The notes under the pieces were generated by a model that worked only from the letters and a program-made list of their open reading frames with translations, did not search any database and was not told the origin of the DNA. From Pseudomonas sp. SJZ074 (GTDB lineage: Bacteria > Pseudomonadota > Gammaproteobacteria > Pseudomonadales > Pseudomonadaceae), in contig NZ_VIUE01000012.1 of assembly GCF_007828215.1 (NCBI RefSeq), forward strand, positions 62,001 to 126,000: a stretch of DNA of 64,000 nucleotides. The letters run 5' to 3'. Each line of letters starts with the position of its first letter. The first letter of the stretch is position 1. The translations under genes were made by a program, and so were the position numbers. Positions 26,918 through 36,701 of the stretch are shown here, piece by piece.

Positions 26918-29404
26918 ATGGCGACATCCAACAACTTCGCAAACCAGTGGTTCCGCGCCCGCGGCTGGAAACCGTTCGCCTTTCAGAAACAAGTGTGGGC
27001 CGCGGTCAAGCGCGGGGAGTCGGGGTTATTGCACGCCAACACCGGAGCCGGTAAAACCTACGCGGTATGGTTTGCCGCCCTCAACCGTTTCGCCCGTGCC
27101 ACCCCGCCCCCGGATAAGCCACGCAAACGCAAACCTGTCGCCGAACCGCTGACCATCCTGTGGATCACGCCGATGCGTGCACTGGCCGCCGATACGGGCA
27201 AAGCCCTCGAAGCGCCACTGGTGGAACTGCAGATACCCTGGAGCGTCGGCCTGCGCACCGGCGATACCAGCGCCAGCGAACGGGCCCGGCAGGGCCGGCG
27301 CCTGCCCACGGCGCTGATCACGACCCCCGAAAGCCTGACCCTGATGCTCGCCCGTGCTGACGCGCAAACGGCGACGGCAACGCTGCGCATGGTGGTAGTG
27401 GACGAATGGCATGAACTGCTGGGCAACAAGCGAGGCGTGCAGTTGCAATTGGCGTTGGCGCGCCTGCGGCATTGGCACCCCGAGCTCGTGGTCTGGGGCG
27501 TGTCCGCCACCTTAGGTAACCAGGCCCATGCCGAGCAGGTGTTGATCCCCCAGGGCAACGGGGTCAGCATCCAAGGCGCCAACGACAAGACATTGCGGGT
27601 CGATACGCTGCTGCCCCCCGCTCTCGAACGTTTTCCGTGGGCCGGGCACATCGGCTTGAAAATGCTGCCTCAGGTCATCGCGCAAATCGACGACAGCAGC
27701 AGTTGCCTGGTGTTTACCAACACCCGGGCGCAATCCGAAATCTGGTACCAGGCGCTTCTTGAGGCACGCCCGGACTGGGCCGGACTGATCGCACTGCATC
27801 ACAGCTCGCTGTCCCGCGATACCCGGGACTGGGTCGAACGTGCGCTCAAGGACGGTCAACTCAAAGCGGTGGTGTGCACCTCCAGCCTGGACCTGGGCGT
27901 GGATTTCCTGCCCGTCGAGCGGGTGTTGCAGATCGGCTCTGCCAAGGGCGTGGCGCGATTGATGCAACGCGCCGGGCGTTCCGGTCACGCGCCGGGACGA
28001 ACCTCGCGGATCACCCTGGTGCCGACCCACAGCCTGGAGTTGATCGAGGCCGCCGCCGCCCAGGATGCCGTGGCCCAGCGGCGCATCGAACCTCGCGAGT
28101 CGCCTCACAAGCCCTTGGATGTGCTGGTGCAACATCTGGTCAGCATGGCGCTGGGCGGCGGTTTCGTACCCGATGAACTGTACCGGGAGGTGCGTGGCGC
28201 TTGGGCCTACCGTGACCTGAACGAAGCGCAATGGTCTTGGGCCCTGGCCTTCGTGCGCCATGGTGGCCTGTCATTGACCGCCTACCCCGATTACCGTCGG
28301 GTCGAGCCGGACGAGCACGGCATCTGGCGAGTCCCTGATGCACGCCTGGCCCGGCGTCACCGCATGAGCATCGGCACCATCGTCAGCGATGCCAGCCTGC
28401 AGTTGAAATTCTGGAGCAAGGGCGGTGGCGGCAAGACCCTGGGCAGCGTGGAGGAAGGCTTCATTGCGCGCCTGCGACCGGGGGACGGCTTCCTGTTTGC
28501 CGGACGCTTGCTGGAACTGGTCCGGGTCGAAAACATGACTGCCTACGTGCGCCGCAGCCAAGCGAAAAAAGCCGCCGTTCCGCGCTGGAACGGTGGACGG
28601 ATGCCGCTTTCCAACGAGCTGGCTGCCGCCGTCGTGGCGCGCCTGAGCAAGGCCGCCACGGGACGTTTCGAAGGGCCGGAGATGCAAGCCGTACAGCCCT
28701 TGTTGCTGACCCAGCAGCGCTGGTCCGGCCTGCCCACGCAAACGTCATTGCTGGCTGAAGCCCTGAAGTCCCGGGAAGGCTGGCACCTGTTTCTGTACCC
28801 GTTTGCTGGACGCCAGGTGCATCTGGGGCTGGCGAGCCTGCTGGCTTGGCGCGTCAGCCAGCAAGAGTCGGTGACCTTTTCCATTGCGGTCAACGACTAC
28901 GGCCTGGAGCTGCTCAGCGCCACGACACTGGATTGGTCGCACTACCTGACCCCCAAGCTCTTGAGCACCGACAATCTGCTGGCCGACGTGCTCGCCAGCC
29001 TGAACGCCGGCGAGTTGGCCCTTCGCCGCTTTCGCGAAATCGCTCGAATCGCCGGCCTGGTATTCGCCGGCTACCCCGGCGCACCGAAAAGCACTCGACA
29101 GGTCCAGGCCTCCAGCGGGTTGTTCTTTCAAGTATTCAAGCAATACGACGCCGACAACCTGTTGCTGGTCCAGGCCGGGGAAGAAGTCTTGCGTGAAGAA
29201 TTGGATATCCGTCGCCTGGAGCAGACCTTGGAACGCCTCAACACCTTGCAGCTGGATTTGCACATCATCAAGCGCCCCACCCCGCTAGGCTTCCCGTTGC
29301 TGGTGGAGCGGTTCAGGGAAAGCCTGAGTTCGGAGAAACTGGCCGATCGCATCCGGCGAATGGTCAGCGAGCTGGAAAAAACCGCCGATCGGGGTGATGC
29401 CTGA
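26918..29404 (+). CDS. Ligase-associated Lhr-type DEXH-box helicase
   Basis: An 828-residue superfamily 2 helicase of the Lhr-core type. Walker A is NTGAGKT (about residue 42), the box is DEWHELLG, motif III is VSATL, and the last motifs are [10 protein letters not shown] and [11 protein letters not shown]. The C-terminal half is the Lhr-type winged-helix and beta-barrel region. It belongs to the ligase-associated DNA damage set, whose exonuclease and ligase members lie 4.7 kb upstream on the same strand. Its stop shares one base with the start of the phosphoesterase gene (TGATG), so those two are coupled. Confidence 0.92.
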   Translation: MATSNNFANQWFRARGWKPFAFQKQVWAAVKRGESGLLHANTGAGKTYAVWFAALNRFARATPPPDKPRKRKPVAEPLTILWITPMRALAADTGKALEAPLVELQIPWSVGLRTGDTSASERARQGRRLPTALITTPESLTLMLARADAQTATATLRMVVVDEWHELLGNKRGVQLQLALARLRHWHPELVVWGVSATLGNQAHAEQVLIPQGNGVSIQGANDKTLRVDTLLPPALERFPWAGHIGLKMLPQVIAQIDDSSSCLVFTNTRAQSEIWYQALLEARPDWAGLIALHHSSLSRDTRDWVERALKDGQLKAVVCTSSLDLGVDFLPVERVLQIGSAKGVARLMQRAGRSGHAPGRTSRITLVPTHSLELIEAAAAQDAVAQRRIEPRESPHKPLDVLVQHLVSMALGGGFVPDELYREVRGAWAYRDLNEAQWSWALAFVRHGGLSLTAYPDYRRVEPDEHGIWRVPDARLARRHRMSIGTIVSDASLQLKFWSKGGGGKTLGSVEEGFIARLRPGDGFLFAGRLLELVRVENMTAYVRRSQAKKAAVPRWNGGRMPLSNELAAAVVARLSKAATGRFEGPEMQAVQPLLLTQQRWSGLPTQTSLLAEALKSREGWHLFLYPFAGRQVHLGLASLLAWRVSQQESVTFSIAVNDYGLELLSATTLDWSHYLTPKLLSTDNLLADVLASLNAGELALRRFREIARIAGLVFAGYPGAPKSTRQVQASSGLFFQVFKQYDADNLLLVQAGEEVLREELDIRRLEQTLERLNTLQLDLHIIKRPTPLGFPLLVERFRESLSSEKLADRIRRMVSELEKTADRGDA

Positions 29405-30060
29405 TGCCCGCGCCTTATCCAGTCAATCTGGCCGGTGAGGAACTCTGGCTGCTACCGGAAAAAGCCTTGTATTGGCCGGCCCAGGAAACCCTGATGGTGG
29501 CCGATGTGCATTTCGGCAAGGCTGCCGCCTATCGCAGCCTCGGCCAACCGGTGCCCCACGGCACCACCGCCAGCAACATCGAGGTATTGGATGGATTACT
29601 CGCGAGCCTGCCGTGTCGACAGCTGATCTTTCTAGGGGATTTTCTCCACGGCCCTGGCTCCCATGCGCCAGGCACCTTGAAGGCCCTTTCCGAATGGCGT
29701 GACAGGCATCCGCACCTGGCCATGACGCTGATTCGCGGCAACCATGACAAACGCGCCGGTGACCCGCCGCCCTCGCTGAACATTCGCGTCGTACCAGAGC
29801 CCTTGCTGCTCGGCCCTTTCGCCGTACAACACGAACCCGACCCACACCCGAGTCGCCACGTGCTGGCCGGCCACGTACACCCGGTGTATCACCTCAGCGG
29901 CAAGGGCCGGCAACGCCTGCGCCTGGCGTGCTTCCGGCTGGGCAGCGAGATCAGCCTGCTACCCGCCTTCGGCGCCTTCACGGGCGGCTATCGGGTCGAG
30001 CAGGACAATAATTGCCGGATTTTTGTCATTGGCGATGACGAAATATGGCCCATCAATTGA
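29404..30060 (+). CDS. pdeM: Ligase-associated phosphoesterase/endonuclease PdeM
   Basis: A 218-residue calcineurin-like metallophosphoesterase. Metal motifs in order are VADVHFGK (D-x-H), FLGDFLHG (GD), RGNHDK (GNHD) and LAGHVHPVYH (GHxH). It is the fourth member of the Lhr-ligase DNA damage module, where it is annotated as an endonuclease. The ATG overlaps the helicase stop by one base. It is convergent with a small minus-strand gene. Confidence 0.9.
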   Translation: MPAPYPVNLAGEELWLLPEKALYWPAQETLMVADVHFGKAAAYRSLGQPVPHGTTASNIEVLDGLLASLPCRQLIFLGDFLHGPGSHAPGTLKALSEWRDRHPHLAMTLIRGNHDKRAGDPPPSLNIRVVPEPLLLGPFAVQHEPDPHPSRHVLAGHVHPVYHLSGKGRQRLRLACFRLGSEISLLPAFGAFTGGYRVEQDNNCRIFVIGDDEIWPIN

Positions 30061-30085
30061 AAGAGACGGATGGGCCAGCATTCGA

Positions 30086-30301
30086 TCAGGCAGTAGGCAC
30101 AGGAGGCGGCTCGTCCGGCCGCGTGGGTATGCCGGTCTCGTCAGGGTCAGCCGGCTCTTCGTTGGGGGTATCGGGATCGGGCTGGCCGGGAATGCCCCCC
30201 GCCGCTTCGACAGGGTGGGCCAGCAAGGACCAAGCCAGGACGCCGATCTGATTGGGCTCAAGCCTTGCCAGTTCGGCACTGATTCGCGGATCGATCTTCA
30301 T
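30086..30301 (-). CDS. Small hypothetical protein, Pro/Asp-rich C-terminus
   Basis: A 71-residue protein with no recognised domain. The first 25 residues look helical (ISAELARLEPNQIGVLAWSLL) and the rest is disordered and acidic (PDPDTPNEEPADPDETG). The ATG at 30301 has AGGAG seven bases upstream, which supports it over a longer frame starting at 30358. It lies between pdeM (convergent) and dcd (same strand, about 100 bases upstream). Confidence 0.6.
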   Translation of the reverse strand: MKIDPRISAELARLEPNQIGVLAWSLLAHPVEAAGGIPGQPDPDTPNEEPADPDETGIPTRPDEPPPVPTA

Positions 30302-30402
30302 AGAGCAACTCCTGAGCGAAGCCCGTTGCGCTGGCGCAAAAAAACGGGCAGTACACACAATAGAGTGTCTGCCCGCTCAGGAATTCCCACTGTTCGTCAG
30401 AA

Positions 30403-30969
30403 TCAGGTGCGTGGAAGTGTCACACCACGCTGGCCCTGATACTTGCCGCCCCGATCCTTGTAGGACACTTCGCACTCTTCATCGGATTCGAGGAACAGCA
30501 TCTGTGCCACACCTTCGTTGGCGTAGATTTTCGCCGGCAGGGTCGTGGTGTTCGAGAACTCCAGGGTCACGTGGCCTTCCCACTCCGGTTCCAGCGGCGT
30601 GACGTTGACGATGATGCCGCAGCGGGCATAAGTGCTCTTGCCCAGGCAGATGGTCAGCACGTTGCGCGGGATGCGAAAGTACTCGACGGTGCGGGCCAGG
30701 GCGAAGGAATTCGGCGGGATGATGCACACGTCGCTCTTGATGTCGACGAAGCTCTTCTCATCGAAATTCTTCGGGTCGACGGTGGCCGAATTGATGTTGG
30801 TGAACACCTTGAATTCGTCGGCGCAGCGCACGTCGTAGCCGTAGCTGGAGACGCCGAAGGAAATCAGTCGGTCGGCGCCTTCACCGCGCATCTGGCGCTC
30901 TACGAAGGGCTCGATCATGCCGTGCTCTTGCGCCATGCGGCGAATCCACTTGTCCGATTTGATGCTCAT
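30403..30969 (-). CDS. dcd: dCTP deaminase
   Basis: A 188-residue cytoplasmic enzyme that converts dCTP to dUTP for thymidylate synthesis; the length is as usual. Conserved segments are [65 protein letters not shown] (with the catalytic Glu) and the C-terminal [13 protein letters not shown]. Transcribed alone, apparently, with a gene-free 341-base stretch upstream. Confidence 0.97.
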   Translation of the reverse strand: MSIKSDKWIRRMAQEHGMIEPFVERQMRGEGADRLISFGVSSYGYDVRCADEFKVFTNINSATVDPKNFDEKSFVDIKSDVCIIPPNSFALARTVEYFRIPRNVLTICLGKSTYARCGIIVNVTPLEPEWEGHVTLEFSNTTTLPAKIYANEGVAQMLFLESDEECEVSYKDRGGKYQGQRGVTLPRT

Positions 30970-31310
30970 GGCGGTGTCCTGAATAGCGAGGGTGGAGAAA
31001 ACTGTCCGGCATCTTACCGGGGCCAGGGGCAGGGTTCAAAGCGTGGGAAGCAATTCTCGCCGAACCGCCGTGTTTTCCCGGGCCTGGACGCCGTCAGTCA
31101 CCAAAATCGAGAAACCTTCGCAAAGACCATTGGCACGTTTCGGAAAAAGGGTTAAGGTGGCGTCACTGTGCTGCTTGTGTCACTGAGAATCTCTACACGA
31201 TATGTTGAATTTCGATCCAACCATCTACAAGAATTTTTCCTGCTCTTTGCACTCAGTCTCGGCCAGGGTTCTTCCTGAGTCGCAGTTATCTTTGTCCAAG
31301 GAGTTACACC
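30970..31310. other. Gene-free region: dcd upstream flank and cold shock gene leader
   Basis: No convincing gene. Short frames here lack ribosome sites and homologous-looking sequence. The right half holds a candidate promoter (31130-31158) and a long leader for the cold shock gene. Confidence 0.6.
31130..31158 (+). promoter_or_regulatory. Candidate sigma-70 promoter of the cold shock gene
   Basis: TTGGCA (31130-31135) and TAAGGT (31153-31158) with a 17-base spacer. Transcription would start near 31165, giving a leader of about 145 bases, a length typical of cspA-type mRNAs. Confidence 0.45.
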
Positions 31311-31520
31311 ATGTCTAATCGCCAAACCGGTACCGTCAAGTGGTTCAACGATGAAAAAGGCTTCGGCTTCATCACCCCACAATCCGGTGACGATCTGTTC
31401 GTACACTTCAAAGCTATCCAATCCGACGGCTTCAAAAGCCTGAAAGAAGGCCAACAGGTTTCTTTCGTCGCTACCCGCGGTCAGAAAGGCATGCAAGCTG
31501 AAGAAGTAACAGTTATCTAA
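31311..31520 (+). CDS. Cold shock protein (CspA family)
   Basis: A 69-residue single cold shock domain. RNA-binding motifs are KGFGFITP and DLFVHFKAI. The start has a perfect AAGGAG site. Cold shock proteins are RNA chaperones that keep mRNA open, in the cytoplasm. The long leader points to post-transcriptional control, and a strong terminator follows, so the transcript is monocistronic. It could correspond to the genus's capB-like or cspD-like copies; I do not decide between them. Confidence 0.96.
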   Translation: MSNRQTGTVKWFNDEKGFGFITPQSGDDLFVHFKAIQSDGFKSLKEGQQVSFVATRGQKGMQAEEVTVI

Positions 31521-31537
31521 CTGTTCCTGCTTTAGCA

Positions 31538-31569
31538 AAAGCCCCGCCCTCAAAAGCGGGGCTTTTTTG
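31538..31569 (+). terminator. Rho-independent terminator of the cold shock gene
   Basis: AAAAGCCCCGC and GCGGGGCTTTT with an eight-base loop and a TTTTTT tail, 18 bases after the stop. Confidence 0.93.
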
Positions 31570-31602
31570 TGCCCGCCAGTTTCTGCCAGCACACAAAAAA
31601 CC

Positions 31603-31690
31603 TGTGGGAGCGGGCTTGCTCGCGAAGGCGTCAGGTCAGCTACATCACATCGACTGACATTCCGCCTTCGCGAGCAAGCCCGCTCCCACA
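31603..31690. repeat. REP doublet (family A)
   Basis: TGTGGGAGCGGGCTTGCTCG and inverted copy; inner GAAGGCG/CGCCTTC-like pairs extend the stem. Confidence 0.93.
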
Positions 31691-31711
31691 AAGAATCTTC
31701 TCGCCCGGGGC

Positions 31712-32719
31712 TTACCAGGTCACGCCGAACCCGGCCGTGTAGCGCGTCTTGCTCAGGTCACTGTCCTCGGAACCTTCAATCACGTCTTTCTCGGCTTTGA
31801 GGTTGAGCGACGCCCAATCGGTGACCTTGTAGCGCAAGCCCATCTCCGCGTCGTAGGCATACTCCGCAACGCCGGACAGCGGCTTGCCCACTTCGCCATT
31901 GGTGAAGAACTCGACACGCTTGCCGACGAGGTAGCGGTTGTAGTCCCACTTCATGGCGACGGAATAGAAGTTGTCCTTGCCCCCGTCCTGATACTCGTAA
32001 TCGGTGCGGTTCAACAGCGAACCCAGCGAGAACGCGCCCAATTCGTCATCCCAGAACTGGTAGCCCGGACCGGTACCCACCACCCGCTGACGGGCCAGGT
32101 CTTCGACCTTGTCCCGCTTGTAGTTCAGGCGCCCCTGCCAGAACCATTTGTCCGTCAGGAAGCGGTCAAGGGAATATTCCAGTTTCCAGTTGTCGGCCGA
32201 GACCACGTCATCCTGGAATTCGCGGTTGTATTCGCCCTCGGCGGTGTGCCGCCATCGGCCGTGGCGCGCGGATGTCTTGAAGTCGATGTCGTAATCGTCG
32301 ACATCTTTTTCCGCTCGTTGGTAATCCAATGCGGCGTCGACATTGCCTTTCCACACCAGATCCTCGACCACCGGCTTGGGCTTGAGGATCTGCTGGATAC
32401 TGGCCAGCTCGACGGTCTTGGGCGCGTCACCGTTGGCCAGGGTCACCTTGCCCTCCTCGGCGGCGTGCAGGGCCTTGGCTTTCTCGCCGGTGTAGGCGTC
32501 CTGCTTGACCAGCAACTGCTGGTCACTTTCAAGGGTCTTGACCTGTTTCCAGTCAATGGGAACAGCGCCGGCATAGTCGGTCTGGATCAACAACTTGCCG
32601 CCATCGAAAACGGTAATCTTGCCGCTTAGTTTGTCTCCGTTCTTCAGCCAGACAGTATCGGCGAGCAAGGGCGTGGAGGCGCTGGCAACAGCCAGGCAGA
32701 GCAGGGTTCTGGACAACAT
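31712..32719 (-). CDS. DUF481 outer-membrane-like protein
   Basis: A 335-residue protein with a signal peptide (MLSRTLLCLAVASASTPLLA). Residues 21-115 form a small beta domain starting DTVWLKNGDKLSGKITVFDGG. The rest is a DUF481 beta-barrel-like region of alternating residues ending in AGFGVTW, with an aromatic terminal residue as in outer membrane proteins. The family is salt-inducible in some bacteria, but no function is established. It is transcribed alone. Confidence 0.85.
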   Translation of the reverse strand: MLSRTLLCLAVASASTPLLADTVWLKNGDKLSGKITVFDGGKLLIQTDYAGAVPIDWKQVKTLESDQQLLVKQDAYTGEKAKALHAAEEGKVTLANGDAPKTVELASIQQILKPKPVVEDLVWKGNVDAALDYQRAEKDVDDYDIDFKTSARHGRWRHTAEGEYNREFQDDVVSADNWKLEYSLDRFLTDKWFWQGRLNYKRDKVEDLARQRVVGTGPGYQFWDDELGAFSLGSLLNRTDYEYQDGGKDNFYSVAMKWDYNRYLVGKRVEFFTNGEVGKPLSGVAEYAYDAEMGLRYKVTDWASLNLKAEKDVIEGSEDSDLSKTRYTAGFGVTW

Positions 32720-32881
32720 AAGCGTATAAAGAGCTCGGGTTTGCGGTGAAAAGGCGGCATTATCCCCCAGGACGACACCTCAGCAAGGACTGACCCAAAG
32801 ATGGCGGATGAGTTCATTTCTCAATCAGCTCTGCCAGAATAAACCTACGAACGGCATATACTTTTCCTAGGAACCCTACCC

Positions 32882-33235
32882 GTGACCGATAGCCCAGTGG
32901 GCCCCGAAGACCCCGCGCAGGTACGCCGCACCACGCTCTACCTGACCCTTGCGCAAGTGCCGCCCGGCAAGGTCGTCACCTATGGCCAGCTCGCCGAGAT
33001 GGCCGGCCTGGGTCGGGCGGCGCGCTGGGTGGGCCGTACCCTCAGCCAACTGCCCGACGATACCAGCCTGCCCTGGCATCGGGTATTGGGCGCCGGTGGT
33101 CGGATCAGCCTGCCGGCGGGCAGCGCCTCTGGGGATGAACAGCGCGCACGACTGCGCATGGAAGGGATCAGTATCCTGAACAATCGTGTTGATATTCGGT
33201 GCCATGGCTGGCGCCCGGTAGAGGACAGCGGTTAG
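32882..33235 (+). CDS. Alkyltransferase-like (ATL) DNA repair protein
   Basis: A 117-residue MGMT-fold protein. At the place where O6-alkylguanine-DNA alkyltransferases have the reactive PCHR, this reads LPWHRVLGAGG, with Trp replacing Cys. That is the hallmark of ATL proteins, which bind O6-alkylguanine and pass it to nucleotide excision repair instead of repairing it directly. DNA-binding and lesion-flipping residues such as GRAARWVGRTL are retained. The start is GTG with AGGAA upstream. It lies 45 bases before ampG on the same strand. Confidence 0.92.
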   Translation: MTDSPVGPEDPAQVRRTTLYLTLAQVPPGKVVTYGQLAEMAGLGRAARWVGRTLSQLPDDTSLPWHRVLGAGGRISLPAGSASGDEQRARLRMEGISILNNRVDIRCHGWRPVEDSG

Positions 33236-33279
33236 AGTGCGCGCTTTGTTTTCGCAATTTTTGAGGCAGACTCCAGCCC

Positions 33280-34839
33280 ATGCCCCGTAAAACCTGGCGC
33301 GCCGCCCTCGCCGCCTATGCCAGTCCTTCGACGCTCGTGCTGTTGCTGCTTGGCTTCGCTGCAGGCTTGCCCTACATGCTGGTGTTTTCCACGCTTTCGG
33401 TCTGGTTGCGCGAAGCCGGCGTGGCCCGTGAAACCATCGGCTACGCGAGCCTGATCGGCCTGGCCTATGCCTTTAAATGGGTCTGGTCGCCGCTGCTCGA
33501 CCAATGGCGCCTGCCGGTACTGGGCAAACTCGGGCGTCGCCGGTCATGGCTGGTGCTTTCCCAGGGCCTGGTGATCCTTGGCCTGGTAGGCATGGGCTTC
33601 TGTGACCCGCAGAAACACCTCTCATGGTTGATCGCCATTGCCGTGCTCGTGGCGTTCGCTTCGGCCACCCAGGACATCGCGGTCGATGCCTATCGCCTGG
33701 AAATCGTCGATGACACCCGCCAGGCCGCCCTCGCTGCCAGCTATATGTCCGGCTACCGAGTCGCTGCGCTGTTGGCGACCGCTGGCGCGCTGTTCTTCGC
33801 CGAAGGTTTCGGCTCCACCGGTTTCAGCTACAAGCACTCGGCCTGGGCCGGTACGTATCTGTTGTTCGGCGTGCTGATGGTCCCGGCATTGCTCACCTCG
33901 CTGTTCATGCGCGAACCACCGGTACCATTGCGCACACAGCTACAGGCCGGGCGCTACACGTTCGTTCATCAATTGGCGTCGGTGTTCGTGCTGATCGTGC
34001 TGCTGGTGTCGGTCCCGGCGATGTTCACCCAGCTCTACAACACCGACTTCGCCAGCGTGCTGTTCGAGGGGGTCAGCCTGCTCGACCTGCTGCTCGAAGA
34101 CCGTGCCTTCCTGCGAGCCATTCTCTATATCCTCCTGACGGCCATGTGCCTGTCGGCCATGGGCCGTCGCGGCCTGGCGCCGGTGCTCACGCCGATCAAC
34201 GACTTCATCCTGCGCTACCGCTGGCAGGCCTTGTTGCTGCTGGGGCTGATCGCCACGTATCGGATGTCCGACACAGTCATGGGCGTCATGGCCAACGTGT
34301 TCTACATCGACCAGGGCTTCACCAAGGACCAGATCGCCAGTGTCAGCAAGATTTTCGGGCTGATCATGACCCTCGTCGGCGCCGGCATGGGCGGCCTGTT
34401 GATCGTGCGTTTCGGCATCCTGCCGATCCTGTTCATCGGTGGCGTGGCCTCGGCCGCCACCAACATCCTGTTCCTGATGCTCGCCGACATGGGCCCCAAC
34501 CTGAAAATGCTGGTGCTCACCATCTCCCTGGACAACTTCAGCTCCGGCCTTGCCACCTCGGCGTTCGTGGCGTACCTGTCGAGCCTGACCAACCTGAAGT
34601 TCTCCGCCACCCAATACGCCCTGCTCAGCTCGATCATGCTGTTGCTGCCACGCTTGATCGGTGGCTACTCCGGGGTGATGGTGGAGAAGTTCGGCTACCA
34701 CAATTTTTTCCTGATCACCGCCCTGCTAGGCGTCCCGACCCTGTTGCTGATCGCCCTGCACTGGTTCCAGGAAAACCGTCGCCAGGGCTTACCCTCCGCC
34801 CCGGAACCGACCTCCACCCGACCGGCGGAAGAGTCGTAG
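33280..34839 (+). CDS. ampG: AmpG-type muropeptide permease (MFS)
   Basis: A 519-residue inner-membrane transporter with about 14 helices. It begins with STLVLLLLGFAAGLPYMLV and has SVWLREAGVARETIGY and DIAVDAYRLE segments, which are characteristic of AmpG. AmpG brings anhydromuropeptides from peptidoglycan turnover back into the cell, linking recycling to AmpR/AmpC control. E. coli AmpG is 491 residues and PAO1 AmpG 594, so the length is within range. It follows the ATL gene and precedes proS by about 130 bases. Confidence 0.93.
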   Translation: MPRKTWRAALAAYASPSTLVLLLLGFAAGLPYMLVFSTLSVWLREAGVARETIGYASLIGLAYAFKWVWSPLLDQWRLPVLGKLGRRRSWLVLSQGLVILGLVGMGFCDPQKHLSWLIAIAVLVAFASATQDIAVDAYRLEIVDDTRQAALAASYMSGYRVAALLATAGALFFAEGFGSTGFSYKHSAWAGTYLLFGVLMVPALLTSLFMREPPVPLRTQLQAGRYTFVHQLASVFVLIVLLVSVPAMFTQLYNTDFASVLFEGVSLLDLLLEDRAFLRAILYILLTAMCLSAMGRRGLAPVLTPINDFILRYRWQALLLLGLIATYRMSDTVMGVMANVFYIDQGFTKDQIASVSKIFGLIMTLVGAGMGGLLIVRFGILPILFIGGVASAATNILFLMLADMGPNLKMLVLTISLDNFSSGLATSAFVAYLSSLTNLKFSATQYALLSSIMLLLPRLIGGYSGVMVEKFGYHNFFLITALLGVPTLLLIALHWFQENRRQGLPSAPEPTSTRPAEES

Positions 34840-34968
34840 GAAAGGTCAGCAAGCGCCGGCGAAACCGGCATTCGCACCTGGCGACCGGCCACGCGCCTGT
34901 ACGCCAGGGCATCTCGCCCGTACAATGCTCCGTCACTTCTCGTCATCAGCAACCGACAACGGCCAACC

Positions 34969-36684
34969 ATGCGCACCAGCCAATTCTTGCTCGCCACACA
35001 GAAAGAAACGCCTTCCGACGCCGTCGTGATCAGCCATCAGTTGATGCTGCGTGCCGGCATGATCCGCAAGCTCGCCTCGGGCCTGTACACCTGGCTGCCG
35101 ATGGGCCTGCGGGTGATGCGCAAGGTGGAAGCCATCGTGCGTGAAGAAATGGACGCCGCCGGTGCCCTGGAAGTGCTGATGCCGGGAACCCAACCGGCCG
35201 AGTTGTGGCAGGAGTCGGGACGCTGGGAAGAATACGGCCCTGAACTGCTGCGCCTCAAGGACCGTCACGGCCGCGACTTCTGCGCCGGCCCGACCCACGA
35301 GGAAGTGATCACCGACCTGATGCGCAACGAGCTGAGCAGCTACAAGCAGTTGCCTATCAACCTGTACCAGATCCAGACCAAATTCCGTGATGAGATCCGT
35401 CCACGCTTCGGCCTGATGCGCGGTCGCGAGTTCATCATGAAGGACGCCTACTCCTTCCACGCCGACCTGGCCTCGCTGCAAGTCACCTACGACCGCATGC
35501 ACCAGGCGTATTGCAATGTGTTCACCCGCCTGGGCCTGAAATTCCGTCCGGTCGAAGCCGACAACGGCTCCATCGGTGGTGCCGGCTCCCACGAGTTCCA
35601 CGTACTGGCCGAGTCCGGCGAAGACGACATCGTCTTCAGCAGCGGCTCCGACTACGCCGCCAATATCGAGAAAGCCGAAGCCGTGCCACGGGAAACCTCC
35701 CGTCCTGCACCGTCGGAAGAACTGCGCCTGGTGGACACACCGAACGCCAAAACCATTGCCCAGCTCGTGGAAGGCTACAACCTGCCGATCGAACGCACGA
35801 TCAAGACCCTGATCGTCCGCGCCGAAGAAGAAGGCAAGCTGATTGCGCTGATCGTCCGTGGCGATCATGAGCTGAACGAGATCAAGGCCGCCAACCAGCC
35901 AGGCGTCGCCAGCCCGCTGGTCATGGCCACCGACGCCGAACTGCGCGATGCCATCGGCGCCGGCGCGGGCTCCCTCGGTCCGCTGAACCTGCCACTGCCG
36001 ATCATCATCGACCGTTCGGTGGCACTGATGAGCGACTTCGCCATCGGCGCCAACATCGATGACAAGCACTACTTTGGCGTGAACTGGGAGCGCGACCTGC
36101 CGGTTCCGGCCATTGCCGACCTGCGCAACGTCGTGGCCGGCGACCCGAGCCCGGACGGCAAGGGCGTGCTTGAAATCAAGCGCGGCATCGAAGTCGGGCA
36201 CATCTTCCAGCTGGGCAACAAGTACAGCAAGGCGATGAAATGCGAAGTGCTGGGCGAGAACGGCAAGCCGGTGACCCTGGAAATGGGCTGCTACGGCATT
36301 GGCGTGTCCCGCGTGGTGGCCGCCGCCATCGAGCAGAACAACGATGAAAAAGGCATCATCTGGAGCGACGCCCTGGCACCCTTCCAGATCGCCCTGGTGC
36401 CGTTGCGCTACGAAACCGACCTGGTTCGCGAAGCCACCGACAAGCTCTACGCCGAACTGAAGGCCGCCGGCTTCGAGGTATTGCTGGATGATCGCGACAA
36501 GAAAACCAGCCCCGGCATCAAGTTCGCGGACATGGAATTGATCGGCATCCCGCACCGGATCGTCGTCAGTGACCGTGGCCTGGCCGAAGGCAACCTGGAA
36601 TACAAGAGCCGCACCGAGGCCGAGCCGCAAGCGCTGCCGGTCGCCGACGTGCTCTCCTTCCTCCAGGCCCGTATCCGCCGCTGA
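34969..36684 (+). CDS. proS: Prolyl-tRNA synthetase
   Basis: A 571-residue class II aminoacyl-tRNA synthetase of the bacterial type with an editing insert. Class II motifs include [41 protein letters not shown] and a [10 protein letters not shown] motif 3. The INS editing domain (about 230-400) removes mischarged Ala-tRNA(Pro). The start [18 protein letters not shown] is as in relatives. The lipoprotein gene begins 17 bases downstream. Confidence 0.98.
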   Translation: MRTSQFLLATQKETPSDAVVISHQLMLRAGMIRKLASGLYTWLPMGLRVMRKVEAIVREEMDAAGALEVLMPGTQPAELWQESGRWEEYGPELLRLKDRHGRDFCAGPTHEEVITDLMRNELSSYKQLPINLYQIQTKFRDEIRPRFGLMRGREFIMKDAYSFHADLASLQVTYDRMHQAYCNVFTRLGLKFRPVEADNGSIGGAGSHEFHVLAESGEDDIVFSSGSDYAANIEKAEAVPRETSRPAPSEELRLVDTPNAKTIAQLVEGYNLPIERTIKTLIVRAEEEGKLIALIVRGDHELNEIKAANQPGVASPLVMATDAELRDAIGAGAGSLGPLNLPLPIIIDRSVALMSDFAIGANIDDKHYFGVNWERDLPVPAIADLRNVVAGDPSPDGKGVLEIKRGIEVGHIFQLGNKYSKAMKCEVLGENGKPVTLEMGCYGIGVSRVVAAAIEQNNDEKGIIWSDALAPFQIALVPLRYETDLVREATDKLYAELKAAGFEVLLDDRDKKTSPGIKFADMELIGIPHRIVVSDRGLAEGNLEYKSRTEAEPQALPVADVLSFLQARIRR

Positions 36685-36701
36685 CACCAGATAGAGACGT
36701 C

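Noticed and set aside
30992..31186. Short plus-strand frame upstream of the cold shock gene
   Set aside because: No ribosome site and no family resemblance; it overlaps the candidate promoter.
34933..36687. 584-residue minus-strand frame opposite proS
   Set aside because: Antisense shadow of proS, rich in Gln, His, Val and Gly as expected from codon-phase reflection; no supporting features.
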